This document shows, in pieces, positions 25,456 to 33,399 of a DNA stretch of 48,151 nucleotides. The stretch's first letter is position 1. Each line of letters opens with the position of its first letter. The stretch lies in the NCBI RefSeq assembly GCF_017312725.1, contig NZ_BOPO01000123.1:1-48151 (forward strand), given 5' to 3'. This stretch comes from Actinocatenispora comari (GTDB taxonomy: Bacteria > Actinomycetota > Actinomycetes > Mycobacteriales > Micromonosporaceae). A program made the position numbers and the translations under genes. Below the pieces are notes generated by a model. The model did not search any database. It saw nothing but the letters and a program-made list of their open reading frames with translations, and was not told the origin of the DNA.

Positions 25456-26355
25456 TCACGCCGCGGCGACGTCGGCGAGCAGCTGGGCGGCGTTGTCGTG
25501 CAGCACCGCGCGCAGCCAGTCCGGCCCGAGGCCGAGCCGGTGCAGCACGGCGAGCTGGTGCGCGTACGGGTACGGGATGTTCGGGAAGTCGGAGCCGAGC
25601 ACGATCCGGTCGGCCAGTGCGTCGAGCCGCGGCACCAGCTCCGCGGGGAATGGCGCGATCCGCTCGGTGAAGTCGGTGAACGCCATCGTGGTGTCCAGGT
25701 ACACGTGCTCGTGCTGCTGGGCCAGATCGAGGAAGTCCGCGTAGTCCGGCATGCCCAGGTGCGCCACCACCAGCCGCAGGCCGGGATGGCGGGCCAGCAC
25801 CTCGGCGATCGGCCCGACGCCGGTGAACGCGCCCTCCTCCGGGCCGCGGCCGCAGTGGCAGACCACCGGGATCCGGTGCGCGGCGAGCAGCGCCCAGACC
25901 CCGTCGAGCAGCGGGTCACGCGGGTCGTACCCGCCGACCTGCAGGTGCGACTTGACCACCACGGCACCGCGGCGCAGCGCGCCGGTCAGGTAGCCGACCG
26001 CGTCCGGCTCGGGGAAGAACGTCGCCGACGGCAGGCAGTCCGGCGTCGCCGCGGCGAAGTCCAGCGCCCAGTCGTTGAGCCAGCGCGCCATGCCGGGCTT
26101 GTGCGGGTAGACCAGCGCCGGGAACCGCAGCACGCCCAGCGAGCGCAGGTGCGCCAGCCGCGCCGGCTGCGCCCAGCGGTACGTGATCGGCCAGTCCACC
26201 CCGAGCAGTGACCCCGCACCGTCGAAGTAGCGCCACACCTTGTGCAGCACCCGGTCCGGCAGGAAGTGCACGTGCAGGTCGATCGCGCCGGGCAGGCCGA
26301 GCGAGCGCAGGTAGCCCGGCACCGCCCCGTCGTCGTCCGGCGGCAGGATCGGCAT
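25456..26355 (-). CDS. Amidohydrolase family 2 (ACMSD-like) metal-dependent hydrolase
   Basis: The 299-residue TIM-barrel protein has the N-terminal metal motif DLHVHFLP (H28, H30), then VVCHCG and VVAHLG histidines in the middle, and a terminal GSDFPNIPYPY aspartate. The pattern matches the amidohydrolase_2 group that includes decarboxylases such as ACMSD and lactone hydrolases. It starts at the ATG of MPILPPDDDG. It lies between the dehydrogenase and stress-protein genes on the same strand, with 41 bases to the latter's stop, but no pathway is evident. Confidence 0.82.
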   Translation of the reverse strand: MPILPPDDDGAVPGYLRSLGLPGAIDLHVHFLPDRVLHKVWRYFDGAGSLLGVDWPITYRWAQPARLAHLRSLGVLRFPALVYPHKPGMARWLNDWALDFAAATPDCLPSATFFPEPDAVGYLTGALRRGAVVVKSHLQVGGYDPRDPLLDGVWALLAAHRIPVVCHCGRGPEEGAFTGVGPIAEVLARHPGLRLVVAHLGMPDYADFLDLAQQHEHVYLDTTMAFTDFTERIAPFPAELVPRLDALADRIVLGSDFPNIPYPYAHQLAVLHRLGLGPDWLRAVLHDNAAQLLADVAAA

Positions 26356-26396
26356 CGCCCGATCGTACGAGCCGGCCCGCCCCGGCCACCCACCGG

Positions 26397-27290
26397 TCAG
26401 CGCGAGCGGAGCACGGCGACCGGGCACGGCGCCCGGTGCAGCAGCGAGCGGCTGGTCGAGCCGAGTACCAGTCCGGCGAAGCCGCCGCGGCCGCGCGAGC
26501 CGACCGCGAGCAGCCAGGCGTCGGCGCTGCGCTGCAGCAGCTCCGGCACCGGCGTGCCGTGCACCAGCACCGGTTCGACCGGCACGTCCGGGTACTCGGC
26601 CCGCCAGCCGGCGAGCGACTCGGAGAGCATCCGCCGCTCCTCCTCGGCCACCTCGTCGAGGTTGTAGTACAGCGGGACGCGGTCGTGCGGGCGGTCGGAG
26701 CCGGGCGCCATCCAGGCGTGCACGGCGACCAGCCGGGCCCGCCGCCAGGACGCCTCGGCGAACGCGAACTCGATCGCCGCCTCGGACAGCGCCGAGCCGT
26801 CCACCCCGACCACGACCGGGCGGTCGGCGTCGGACGGCGGTACGTTCTCGGTCGCCGGGACGACCACGACCGGGCCGCTGGCGTGCGCGGCGACCTGGGC
26901 GCTGACCGAGCCGAGCAGCAGCCCGGACAGGCCGCCGAGGCCGCGCTGACCGACCACGGTCAGCGCCGCATCGGCGGAGCGCTCCACCAGCACCCGGGCC
27001 GGCGACGCCTCGACGAAGTCACCGTCGATCGCGATGTCCGGGTACTCGCCGCGCAGCCGGTCGACCTCGGCGGCGAGCTGCCGGCGGGCCTCGTCCCGGA
27101 TCGCTTCGGTGTCGGGCAGCTCGCCCCGGGCCCGCACCGTGTACGCCTGGGCGGGCCAGCGGAACGCGGCGACCAGCCGCAGCGGGTGCCGGCGCAGCGT
27201 CGCCGCGTCGGCGGCCCACCGTGCGGCCGCCAGGCTCGCGGGCGAGCCGTCGACGCCGGCCAGGATCGGCGGGTTGGCGGTACCGGTCAT
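26397..27290 (-). CDS. Universal stress protein with two USP domains
   Basis: The 297-residue protein contains two tandem UspA domains. Each starts with a PILAGVDGS or PVVVGVDGS strand and ends with the ATP-binding pattern: VGQRGLGGLSGLLLGSVSAQV in the first and VGSRGRGGFAGLVLGSTSRSL in the second. Both keep the G-x2-G-x9-G-S/T spacing, so both should bind ATP. GGGAGG precedes the ATG. Tandem USPs are typical dormancy or hypoxia genes in actinobacteria, where they often belong to the DosR regulon together with Acg nitroreductases like the one at 28524. A perfect 18-bp palindrome lies 57 bases upstream. Confidence 0.92.
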   Translation of the reverse strand: MTGTANPPILAGVDGSPASLAAARWAADAATLRRHPLRLVAAFRWPAQAYTVRARGELPDTEAIRDEARRQLAAEVDRLRGEYPDIAIDGDFVEASPARVLVERSADAALTVVGQRGLGGLSGLLLGSVSAQVAAHASGPVVVVPATENVPPSDADRPVVVGVDGSALSEAAIEFAFAEASWRRARLVAVHAWMAPGSDRPHDRVPLYYNLDEVAEEERRMLSESLAGWRAEYPDVPVEPVLVHGTPVPELLQRSADAWLLAVGSRGRGGFAGLVLGSTSRSLLHRAPCPVAVLRSR

Positions 27291-27346
27291 GTCGTTGCCT
27301 CCCTACCAACCGTCGGTCTCGTGTTCGTCGGTGCTGCCGACCAGCG

Positions 27347-27364
27347 GTCCGGTCCGGACCGGAC
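27347..27364. promoter_or_regulatory. 18-bp perfect palindrome upstream of the USP gene
   Basis: GTCCGGTCCGGACCGGAC is fully self-complementary and lies in the spacer between the divergent USP (27290) and VOC-domain (27535) genes. It could be an operator for either. It does not match the classic DosR box (GGGACT..AGTCCC), so the regulator is unknown. Confidence 0.5.
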
Positions 27365-27534
27365 GACGGGGGGGTGGGTACCCATGATCGTACCGGCGCG
27401 GCGGCCCGCGGACCCGGTCCTCGCGGCGACGACACCGGCCGATCGGGCGCCGCACCTCGCCCGTTCGGCCGAACGCCGCACCGCGCGGCAACCCCGATAC
27501 TTGCCCAGGCAAAAATGAGAGGGGATTCAGGCCG

Positions 27535-28122
27535 GTGACAGCTTTGGGCGCTAGCTGGGTGGTTCCGGCCTTCGGGGCCGTCGCCGGCGCCTATCTGCTT
27601 GCCATCGCCACCTGGGTGGTCTTTGAGCTGGTGCAGGATCGCCGCCGCGGCGGCACGGTCGAGGCGACCGACCCGGACGATCCCCGGATCTGGTTCCGCA
27701 CCGGTACGGTGCGCTGGCTGCCGGAGTCGACCGACGGCCCGGCGCCACCCGCCGGGTCGCAGCTCGGGATGTCGCTGACGCTGTGGCGCGACGTGCTCGG
27801 GTTCGACGTGACCGCGGCGAGCGGCCCGGCCGGCCCCTCCGGTACGGGCGGGGCGCCGTCGCTGCACGTGGTGCTCAGCGCCGGTGGCCGCCGCATCGAG
27901 CTCGCGCCGGGCCCGCCCGGCCGGTACCGCGCGTTCGACGTCAAGGGCATGCGGCTCGCGCTGATGGTGGACGACCTCGACGCGGTGCTCGCCGCGGCCG
28001 ACGACGCCGGCTGGCACCGGACGGACCCACCGGTACCGGGTGAATTCGCCGGGCCCGGGCCACGGTACGGCTACCTGCACGACCCGTCCGGCGCCACCGT
28101 GGAGCTGATCCAGCCGGCCTGA
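27535..28122 (+). CDS. Membrane-tethered VOC-domain protein
   Basis: The 195-residue protein has one N-terminal membrane helix (about residues 8-32, VVPAFGAVAGAYLLAIATWVVFELV), a short basic link (QDRRRGG), and a cytoplasmic domain from about 75 with VOC features: MSLTLWRDVLGFDVTAA, MRLALMVDDLDAVLAAADDAGW and the closing YLHDPSGATVELIQPA. GTG with GAGAGGGG upstream is the start. The region just before it is unusually AT-rich for this window (AAAAATGAGA) and probably holds the promoter. A membrane anchor on a VOC protein is uncommon. Role unknown; the neighbours suggest stress response. Confidence 0.72.
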   Translation: MTALGASWVVPAFGAVAGAYLLAIATWVVFELVQDRRRGGTVEATDPDDPRIWFRTGTVRWLPESTDGPAPPAGSQLGMSLTLWRDVLGFDVTAASGPAGPSGTGGAPSLHVVLSAGGRRIELAPGPPGRYRAFDVKGMRLALMVDDLDAVLAAADDAGWHRTDPPVPGEFAGPGPRYGYLHDPSGATVELIQPA

Positions 28123-28523
28123 CCGGCGCCCCGCCGCCGAGCGGATCCGCGCCCCGCCGCCCCGCCGCCGCGCCGCCGACCCGGCCCCGCACCCGCCGCC
28201 TCGCCGCCGACCTGATCGCGCAGCCGCCGCCTCGCCGCCGACCCGGCGCCGCGCCGCCGCGCCGATCCATCCCGTCCGGGCCGCGCCCGGGCCGTCGCCG
28301 GCGGTTCGCGCCGAGCGGTGTGGCCTGGGTCGCCGGGTGCCGCGAACCGGCCCGCCACCACCGATCCGGCCGCACAATGGAGCCACGGACTCGCCCGGGT
28401 CCGCGCGCACCGAGACCGGTGCACCCAGCCGGCGGGAGCCGGCAGCCAACCGAGGGCCCCGCGACGACACCGCCGGCCGGGCGGTGCCCGACGACGCGGC
28501 GGCGCGGCGTGGGAGGAGTGCGG
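28123..28523. repeat. Intergenic region with GC-rich tandem repeats
   Basis: This 401-base gap before the nitroreductase gene starts with low-complexity CCGCCG runs (about 28130-28275). Within them a 20-bp unit (CCGCCGCCTCGCCGCCGACC) occurs at 28193-28212 and 28224-28243. The right part (28320-28510) has ordinary composition and presumably holds the nitroreductase promoter; no clear -10/-35 or DosR box was found. An in-frame open extension of the nitroreductase runs back to about 28320 but lacks ribosome sites. Confidence 0.6.
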
Positions 28524-29693
28524 ATGAGCGAGCTCCGCGACCTGCTGCGGCGGGCCGAACGCGATCTGCAGCGCGGGCCGCGCGGCGCCGAGCACTCCGA
28601 CCCGGCCCGGCTCTGGCGCGAACTGGTCGAGCTGCGCGAACGGGCCGCGCACGTCGACGACGACACGCGGCTGCTCGGCGCCGCCCGGCAACTCGCCGAG
28701 CGCGCCTCGGACGTGGCCACCGGCCCGCCGGTGTCCGCCGAGACACTGGCCGGTACGGTCGGCGCGGCGGTCCTGGCGCCGTCGATGCACAACAGCCAGC
28801 CCTGGCGGTTCGCCGTCGGTACCGGACGGGTCGAGGTACGGCTGGATCTCCAGCGGCGGCTGCCGGTCGCCGACCCCGACGACATCGCGGCGCGGATCGC
28901 CTGCGGCGCCGCGGTGCACAACCTGCGGCTGGCGTTCCCCGTCCGGCTGGGCCGCGCCGCCGAGGTGGCGCTGCTGCCCGACCCGGCCGACCCGACGCTG
29001 CTCGCGGTGGTCCGTCCCGGAGCCGCCCGGCCGGCCGCGCCGCGCGAGCACGCGCTGCACGCCGCGATCGCCCGCCGGCACAGCAACCGGTACCCGTTCC
29101 GGGACGACGTGACGGTCGAGCCGGCGCTGCGTGCCGCGCTGACCGAGGCGGCCCGTACCCGGGGGTGCTGGCTGGATCTGGTGGTGGAGCCGGCCGCCCG
29201 GCGGCTGCTGGGCGAGCTGGTCACCGACGCCGACCGGGTGCTGCGCGCCGACCCGGCGTACGAGCGGGAGCTGTCGGGGTGGATCCGGCGCGAGGCGGGA
29301 GCCACCGACGGCGTACCGGGTGGTGCCGCCGGGCCGCGGCCGGAGCCGGGCGACCCGCTGCCGGGCCGCGACTACGGTGGCGCACCGCGGCGGCCGGACC
29401 GCGGGTTCGAGCCGGCGCCGCTGGTGGCGGTACTCGGCGGGCCGGGCGAGCATCCGGCCGACCAGCTCGCGGTCGGCGAGGCGCTGCAGGCGGTACTGCT
29501 CGCCGCCACCGACGGCGGTCTCGCGGCGTCGCTGTACTCGCAGGTGCTGGAGGTGCCGGAGGCACGGTCCCGGCTGCGGCGGATGGCCGGCCGGCTCGGC
29601 TCGCCGTACCTGGTGCTGCGGATCGGCTACCCGTCGCGCCCGATGTTCGCCACCCCGCGTCGCCCGGTGGACGAGGTCGTCGACCGGCTCTGA
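28524..29693 (+). CDS. Acg-family nitroreductase-fold protein
   Basis: The 389-residue protein starts at an ATG preceded by GGGAGGAG. It carries the Acg/Rv3131-type signature APSMHNSQPWRFAVG, IACGAAVHNLRLAF, and HAAIARRHSNRYPF, and ends with the second half of a duplicated nitroreductase fold (EALQAVLLAATDGGLAASLYSQVLEVPEAR). Known family members are hypoxia-induced DosR-regulon proteins that bind FMN poorly and may sequester it. The preceding USP and VOC genes fit a stress setting. Confidence 0.85.
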   Translation: MSELRDLLRRAERDLQRGPRGAEHSDPARLWRELVELRERAAHVDDDTRLLGAARQLAERASDVATGPPVSAETLAGTVGAAVLAPSMHNSQPWRFAVGTGRVEVRLDLQRRLPVADPDDIAARIACGAAVHNLRLAFPVRLGRAAEVALLPDPADPTLLAVVRPGAARPAAPREHALHAAIARRHSNRYPFRDDVTVEPALRAALTEAARTRGCWLDLVVEPAARRLLGELVTDADRVLRADPAYERELSGWIRREAGATDGVPGGAAGPRPEPGDPLPGRDYGGAPRRPDRGFEPAPLVAVLGGPGEHPADQLAVGEALQAVLLAATDGGLAASLYSQVLEVPEARSRLRRMAGRLGSPYLVLRIGYPSRPMFATPRRPVDEVVDRL

Positions 29694-29734
29694 CCGCGCG
29701 CACCGCTGCCGCCAGCGACCGCCCCGCTCGGCGC

Positions 29735-29840
29735 GGTCAGCGGCCCTTGACGCCCCGTCAGACAGGGTCAGCGGCTCTCGACCCCGAAGGCGGGGCAGCG
29801 GCTCTCGACGCCGCCGGAGGCGGGGTCAGCGGTCGTCGAC
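29735..29840. repeat. 30-bp degenerate tandem repeat at the 3' end of the MFS gene
   Basis: Units of about 30 bp beginning GGTCAGCGG..CTCTCGAC occur at about 29735, 29765, 29794 and 29824; the last overlaps the MFS stop codon and C-terminal codons. The sequence therefore looks like repeated copies of the gene's 3' end. One copy contains the hairpin CCCCG-AAGG-CGGGG (29782-29795), so the array may act as a stack of terminators between two convergent genes. Confidence 0.7.
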
Positions 29841-31301
29841 GACCGGGAAGCGGCGCGGCGCGATCAGCACGCACGCCACGCCCAGTACGGCGGTGCCCAG
29901 CAGCGCCAGGAACACCTGATGGCTGGCGTCGTGCACGGCGGTACGCAGGTAGTGCGCCACCGCGGAGTCGGGGTGGGCGGCGAGGACCCGGCCGATCCCG
30001 TCGACCTGCTCCGGCCGCGGCCCGAGGTCGGGTACCGGCCGGGTCAGCGCCGCGGCGAGGCTGGCGTTGCTGATCGCCGCGTACACCGCGGCGCCGATGC
30101 TCTGCCCCAGGTAGCGGCCGAACATGGTGCCGCCGGTGACCACCCCGCGCCGGCCGTAGTGCACCGTGGACTGGGTGCCGACCAGCATCGAGGTGGACAT
30201 CAGCCCGAAGCCGCCGCCCATCACCACGGTCGCGACCACCAGCTGCCAGGCCGGCCCGCTCGGCGGCACCAGCACCAGCACGCCGGTGGCGAGCACCACC
30301 AGCAGCGTCCCGGCCAGGGCGGTGTCCCGGAACCCGACCCGCAGGTACAGCCGGTTGGACAGGCTGGACGAGATCGGCCAGGTGATGCTCATCGCGGCGA
30401 GCACGAACCCGGCCGCGGTGGGCGACAGCCCGGACACCTGCTGCGCGTAGGTGGGCAGCACGGTGTTCATCCCGATCACGATCAACCCGAGTACGACCAT
30501 GGTCAGGTTCGCGCCGACCAGGGTGCGGCGGGTCCACAGCCAGCCCGGCATCACCGGCTCGGCCGCGTGCCGCTCCACCACCACGGCCACCCCGGTGAGT
30601 ACCGCCGCGACGGCGAACACGCCGATGCTTCGCGCAGACAGCCACGGCCACCGGCTGCCGCCGGACAGCAGGCCGACGATCAGCGCCGCGGTCGCGCCCA
30701 GCACCAGCGCGGCGCCGGCGTAGTCGATCTTGTGTTTCTTCCGCTCGATGCGTTCGCGCAGGTGCCGCAGCAGCATCCACAGCGCGAACCCGCCGAGCGG
30801 CAGGTTGATCAGGAAGATCCACCGCCACGACACGTACTGGCTGAACAGGCCGCCGGCGGCCGGCCCGACCAGCGCCGAGATGCCCCACACGCTGGACAGC
30901 CAGCCCTGCACCCGGCCGCGCTCGGCGATCGAGTACAGGTCACCGGCGACGGTGGCGACGGTCGCCTGGATCGAGCCGGCGCCCAGCCCCTGGACGCCAC
31001 GGAACACGATCAGCGCCAGCATGCTCGGCGCCGCCGCGCAGGCTGCCGAGGCGACGAGGAACGTGGCCACCCCGGCGATCAGCACCGGCTTGCGGCCGTA
31101 CAGGTCGGCGAGCTTGCCGTACAGCGGGATCGTCACCGTCTGCGCCAGCAGGTAGGTGGAGAACACCCAGGCGAACAGGTGCTGCCCGCCCAGGTCCGCC
31201 ACCACCGAGGGCAGCGCGGTCGCCACGATCGTGGTGTCCATCGCGGCCAGCCCCATGGTCAGCACCAGCGCGACGAGCACCCGGGCCCGACGGTCGGCCA
31301 T
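29826..31301 (-). CDS. MFS drug exporter, DHA2 (EmrB/QacA) type
   Basis: The 491-residue protein has about 14 helices. The first carries motif D1 (LTMGLAAMDTTIVATALPSVVADLGG), and GKLADLYGRKPVLIAG is motif A. VWGISALVGPAAGGLFSQYVSWRWIFLINLPLG is the antiporter motif C region typical of DHA2 proteins. It should export hydrophobic or cationic compounds with proton antiport. The ATG at 31301 has GGAG five bases upstream. No dedicated TetR/MarR regulator is adjacent. Upstream (31302-31439) there are several CGACC repeats and no gene. Confidence 0.9.
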   Translation of the reverse strand: MADRRARVLVALVLTMGLAAMDTTIVATALPSVVADLGGQHLFAWVFSTYLLAQTVTIPLYGKLADLYGRKPVLIAGVATFLVASAACAAAPSMLALIVFRGVQGLGAGSIQATVATVAGDLYSIAERGRVQGWLSSVWGISALVGPAAGGLFSQYVSWRWIFLINLPLGGFALWMLLRHLRERIERKKHKIDYAGAALVLGATAALIVGLLSGGSRWPWLSARSIGVFAVAAVLTGVAVVVERHAAEPVMPGWLWTRRTLVGANLTMVVLGLIVIGMNTVLPTYAQQVSGLSPTAAGFVLAAMSITWPISSSLSNRLYLRVGFRDTALAGTLLVVLATGVLVLVPPSGPAWQLVVATVVMGGGFGLMSTSMLVGTQSTVHYGRRGVVTGGTMFGRYLGQSIGAAVYAAISNASLAAALTRPVPDLGPRPEQVDGIGRVLAAHPDSAVAHYLRTAVHDASHQVFLALLGTAVLGVACVLIAPRRFPVVDDR

Positions 31302-31439
31302 CAGTCTCCATTCGTCCGCGGCGGCATCCCCGCCACCCGCGAACCTATCGACCGACCACCGACCGGCCGACCGGACCCTCCGGTGACGTCGCACCGACGG
31401 CCGGTGTCGGCAGGACAGGGCTCGCGCCGCGGCGACGGG

Positions 31440-32258
31440 TCAGCGGCCGAAGCCGGCGGCGAGGCCGCGGAGCAGGTGCCGGCGGCCGAACAGGTAGAGG
31501 GCGAGCATCGGCAGCGCGGACAGCACGACGGCGGCCATCAGGCCGGGCACGTCGGTACCGTGCTGGCCCTGGAAGTTCCACAGTCCCAGCGGCAGCACCC
31601 GCCAGCGGGAACTCTGCGTCAGCACCAGCGGGAACAGGATGCCGTTCCAGGCGTTGAGACCGCTGACGATCCCGACGGTGATCAACCCTGGCCGGGACAG
31701 CGGCAGCACCAGCCGGAGGAACACCCGGCCGTTGCCGGCGCCGTCCAGCTCCATCGACTGGTACAGCTCGTCCGGGATGTCGCGCAGCGAGCTGGTCAGC
31801 ACCACGATCGCCAGCGGCAGCGAGAACGCCGCGGTGGGCAGCACGATCGCGGTGAGCGAGTCGTACAGCTTCAGCCGGGTGATGATCAGGTACACCGGGA
31901 CGATCACCGCCTGCGCCGGGATCGCGAGGCCGAACAGGAACACCGACAGGCCGGCCCGGACCAGCCGGCTGCGGTTGCGCACGATCGCGTACGCGGCGGG
32001 CAGCGCGGCGCCGAGGGTGAGCGCGATCGTCGCGACGGTGACGATCGCGCTGTTGCGCAGGAAGCCGCTGAACCCCAAGCGCAGCGCCCGGCCGTAATTG
32101 TCCAGGCTCAGGTCGGTCGGCACCGGCAGCGCGCCGTGCGACAGGTACGCGTCGGCCGGCCGCAGGCTGGTCACCACGATGAAGTAGACCGGGATCGCCA
32201 CCACCAGCAGCCACAGCACCAGCGCGACCGCGGCCGGTACCCGGGCGCGGCCCCTCAC
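31440..32258 (-). CDS. Sugar ABC transporter permease (MalG type), second importer
   Basis: The 272-residue protein has six helices, the first at residues 8-30, and the EAA loop YQSMELDGAGNGRVFLRLVLPLS. It starts with GTG. It lies last in the minus-strand order binding protein, permease, permease, and 70 bases separate it from the previous permease. The channel it forms with that partner should carry a small oligosaccharide, by analogy with the bxlEFG system probably xylobiose. No ATPase gene is nearby. Confidence 0.88.
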   Translation of the reverse strand: MRGRARVPAAVALVLWLLVVAIPVYFIVVTSLRPADAYLSHGALPVPTDLSLDNYGRALRLGFSGFLRNSAIVTVATIALTLGAALPAAYAIVRNRSRLVRAGLSVFLFGLAIPAQAVIVPVYLIITRLKLYDSLTAIVLPTAAFSLPLAIVVLTSSLRDIPDELYQSMELDGAGNGRVFLRLVLPLSRPGLITVGIVSGLNAWNGILFPLVLTQSSRWRVLPLGLWNFQGQHGTDVPGLMAAVVLSALPMLALYLFGRRHLLRGLAAGFGR

Positions 32259-32328
32259 GGCCGCCCGCCCTGCCGAGCGCCGGCAGCCGACCCGGGCGGC
32301 CGGGCGACGGTTCGACGCCCGCGGCCGT

Positions 32329-33285
32329 TCACAGCCCCTCCCGATCGCTGTCCATCCGGGCGAAGCCGCTGGCCCGCACGATCAGGACGGACAGCCCGGC
32401 GCCGACCACCACCAGCAGCAACGCCAGCGCGCTCGCGTAGCCCATGTCGAAGCCGACGAAGCCGGTGCGGTACATGTGCAGCGGCAGCACCTCGGTCGCG
32501 TCGCCCGGCCCGCCACCGGTCAGCAGCAGGATCGTCTCGAAGTAGGTCAGCGACCCGATGATCATCAATACCGAGGAGGCGACGATCGTGTGCCGCAGCT
32601 GCGGCAGCGTCACCGAGACGAACTGCCGCGCGCGGGTGGCGCCGTCCAGCGCGGCCGCCTCGTACAGCTGGGTCGGGATCTGGCGGGCCGCGCCCTGGTA
32701 GATCAGCGTGTGGAACGGCACCCACTGCCAGGCCAGCACCGCGACCACCACGTACAGCGCGCGGTGCGGGTCACCGAGCAGGTTCGGCGCCGGGACGTGC
32801 AGCGCGCTCGCGAGCGCCGCCGGTACGCCGAAGTTCGGGTCCAGCAGCGCCTGCCAGCTCAGCGCGATCGCGGCGAGCGACAGCAGCAGCGGCAGGAAGA
32901 ACACCGCCGACAGCACCGCCCGGTGCCGCTGCGGGCCCGCCGACCAGACCCCGAGCAGCAGCGCCAGCGGCGTCTGTACCAGCCAGGACACCACGGTCAG
33001 CAGCACCGTGATGCGGATGCCGTGCGGTATCTCGGAGTCGTGCAGCAGCGTCCGCCAGTTCGCCAGGCCGGCCCAGTGCGGTGCGCCCAGCCCGTTCCAC
33101 TCGGTCAGGCTCAGGTAGGCCACCACCACGATCGGCAGCAGCGCGAACACCGCGAACAGCACCGCCGCCGGCGCCAACCAGCCGAGCCCCGGCCGCTGCC
33201 GGTACGCCGCGGACCCCACGCCGCCCGCGGGCGACCGGTCACGGCGCCGGGATCCGCGCGACAGGATCGCGCTGCCGGTACTCAC
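32329..33285 (-). CDS. Sugar ABC transporter permease (MalF type), second importer
   Basis: The 318-residue protein has an N-terminal cytoplasmic tail, six helices from residue 34 (LGWLAPAAVLFAVFALLPIVVVAYLSL) and an EAA loop YEAAALDGATRARQFVSVTLPQL. The GTG start overlaps the stop of the third upstream mini-ORF (GTGA at 33282-33285), and its first codons (MSTGSAI) are a diverged copy of the repeated mini-ORF start MSTGDVI. GGAG lies five bases before the GTG inside the repeat. Confidence 0.88.
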   Translation of the reverse strand: MSTGSAILSRGSRRRDRSPAGGVGSAAYRQRPGLGWLAPAAVLFAVFALLPIVVVAYLSLTEWNGLGAPHWAGLANWRTLLHDSEIPHGIRITVLLTVVSWLVQTPLALLLGVWSAGPQRHRAVLSAVFFLPLLLSLAAIALSWQALLDPNFGVPAALASALHVPAPNLLGDPHRALYVVVAVLAWQWVPFHTLIYQGAARQIPTQLYEAAALDGATRARQFVSVTLPQLRHTIVASSVLMIIGSLTYFETILLLTGGGPGDATEVLPLHMYRTGFVGFDMGYASALALLLVVVGAGLSVLIVRASGFARMDSDREGL

Positions 33286-33323
33286 GCCGGCTCCGCGGGA
33301 ACGATCACGTCGCGGGTACTCAT
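33282..33323 (-). CDS. Mini-ORF 3 (13 residues) of the coupling repeat
   Basis: ATG at 33323 opens MSTRDVIVPAEPA and stops at 33282-33284, overlapping the permease start. It is the most diverged of three tandem 38-bp copies. Probably a coupling device rather than a functional peptide. Confidence 0.4.
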   Translation of the reverse strand: MSTRDVIVPAEPA

Positions 33324-33398
33324 GCCGGCTCCGCGGGAGGAATCACGTCGCCGGTACTCACGCCGGCTCCGCGGGAGGAATCACGTCGCCGGTGCTCA
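33285..33398 (-). repeat. Three 38-bp tandem repeats between binding protein and permease
   Basis: The unit (minus strand RTGAGYACCGGCGACGTGAT followed by TCCTCCCGCGGAGCCGGC) occurs three times with a 38-bp period; the third copy differs at a few positions. The period is not a multiple of three, yet each copy is a self-contained ORF whose stop overlaps the next start, so reading passes to the permease whatever the copy number. Confidence 0.9.
33320..33361 (-). CDS. Mini-ORF 2 (13 residues) of the coupling repeat
   Basis: GTG at 33361 opens MSTGDVIPPAEPA and stops at 33320-33322, overlapping the start of mini-ORF 3 by four bases. GGAG lies five bases before the next start. Confidence 0.4.
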   Translation of the reverse strand: MSTGDVIPPAEPA

Positions 33399-33399
33399 T
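33358..33399 (-). CDS. Mini-ORF 1 (13 residues) of the coupling repeat
   Basis: ATG at 33399 overlaps the stop of the binding-protein gene (ATGA) and opens MSTGDVIPPAEPA, ending at 33358-33360 over the start of mini-ORF 2. The peptide is identical to that of mini-ORF 2. Confidence 0.4.
   Translation of the reverse strand: MSTGDVIPPAEPA

Noticed and set aside
27347-27364. DosR box
   Set aside because: The palindrome lacks the GGGACT/AGTCCC core, so a DosR assignment is not supported.
33285-33398. CRISPR array
   Set aside because: The 38-bp copies are directly adjacent without unique spacers, and they encode overlapping mini-ORFs.
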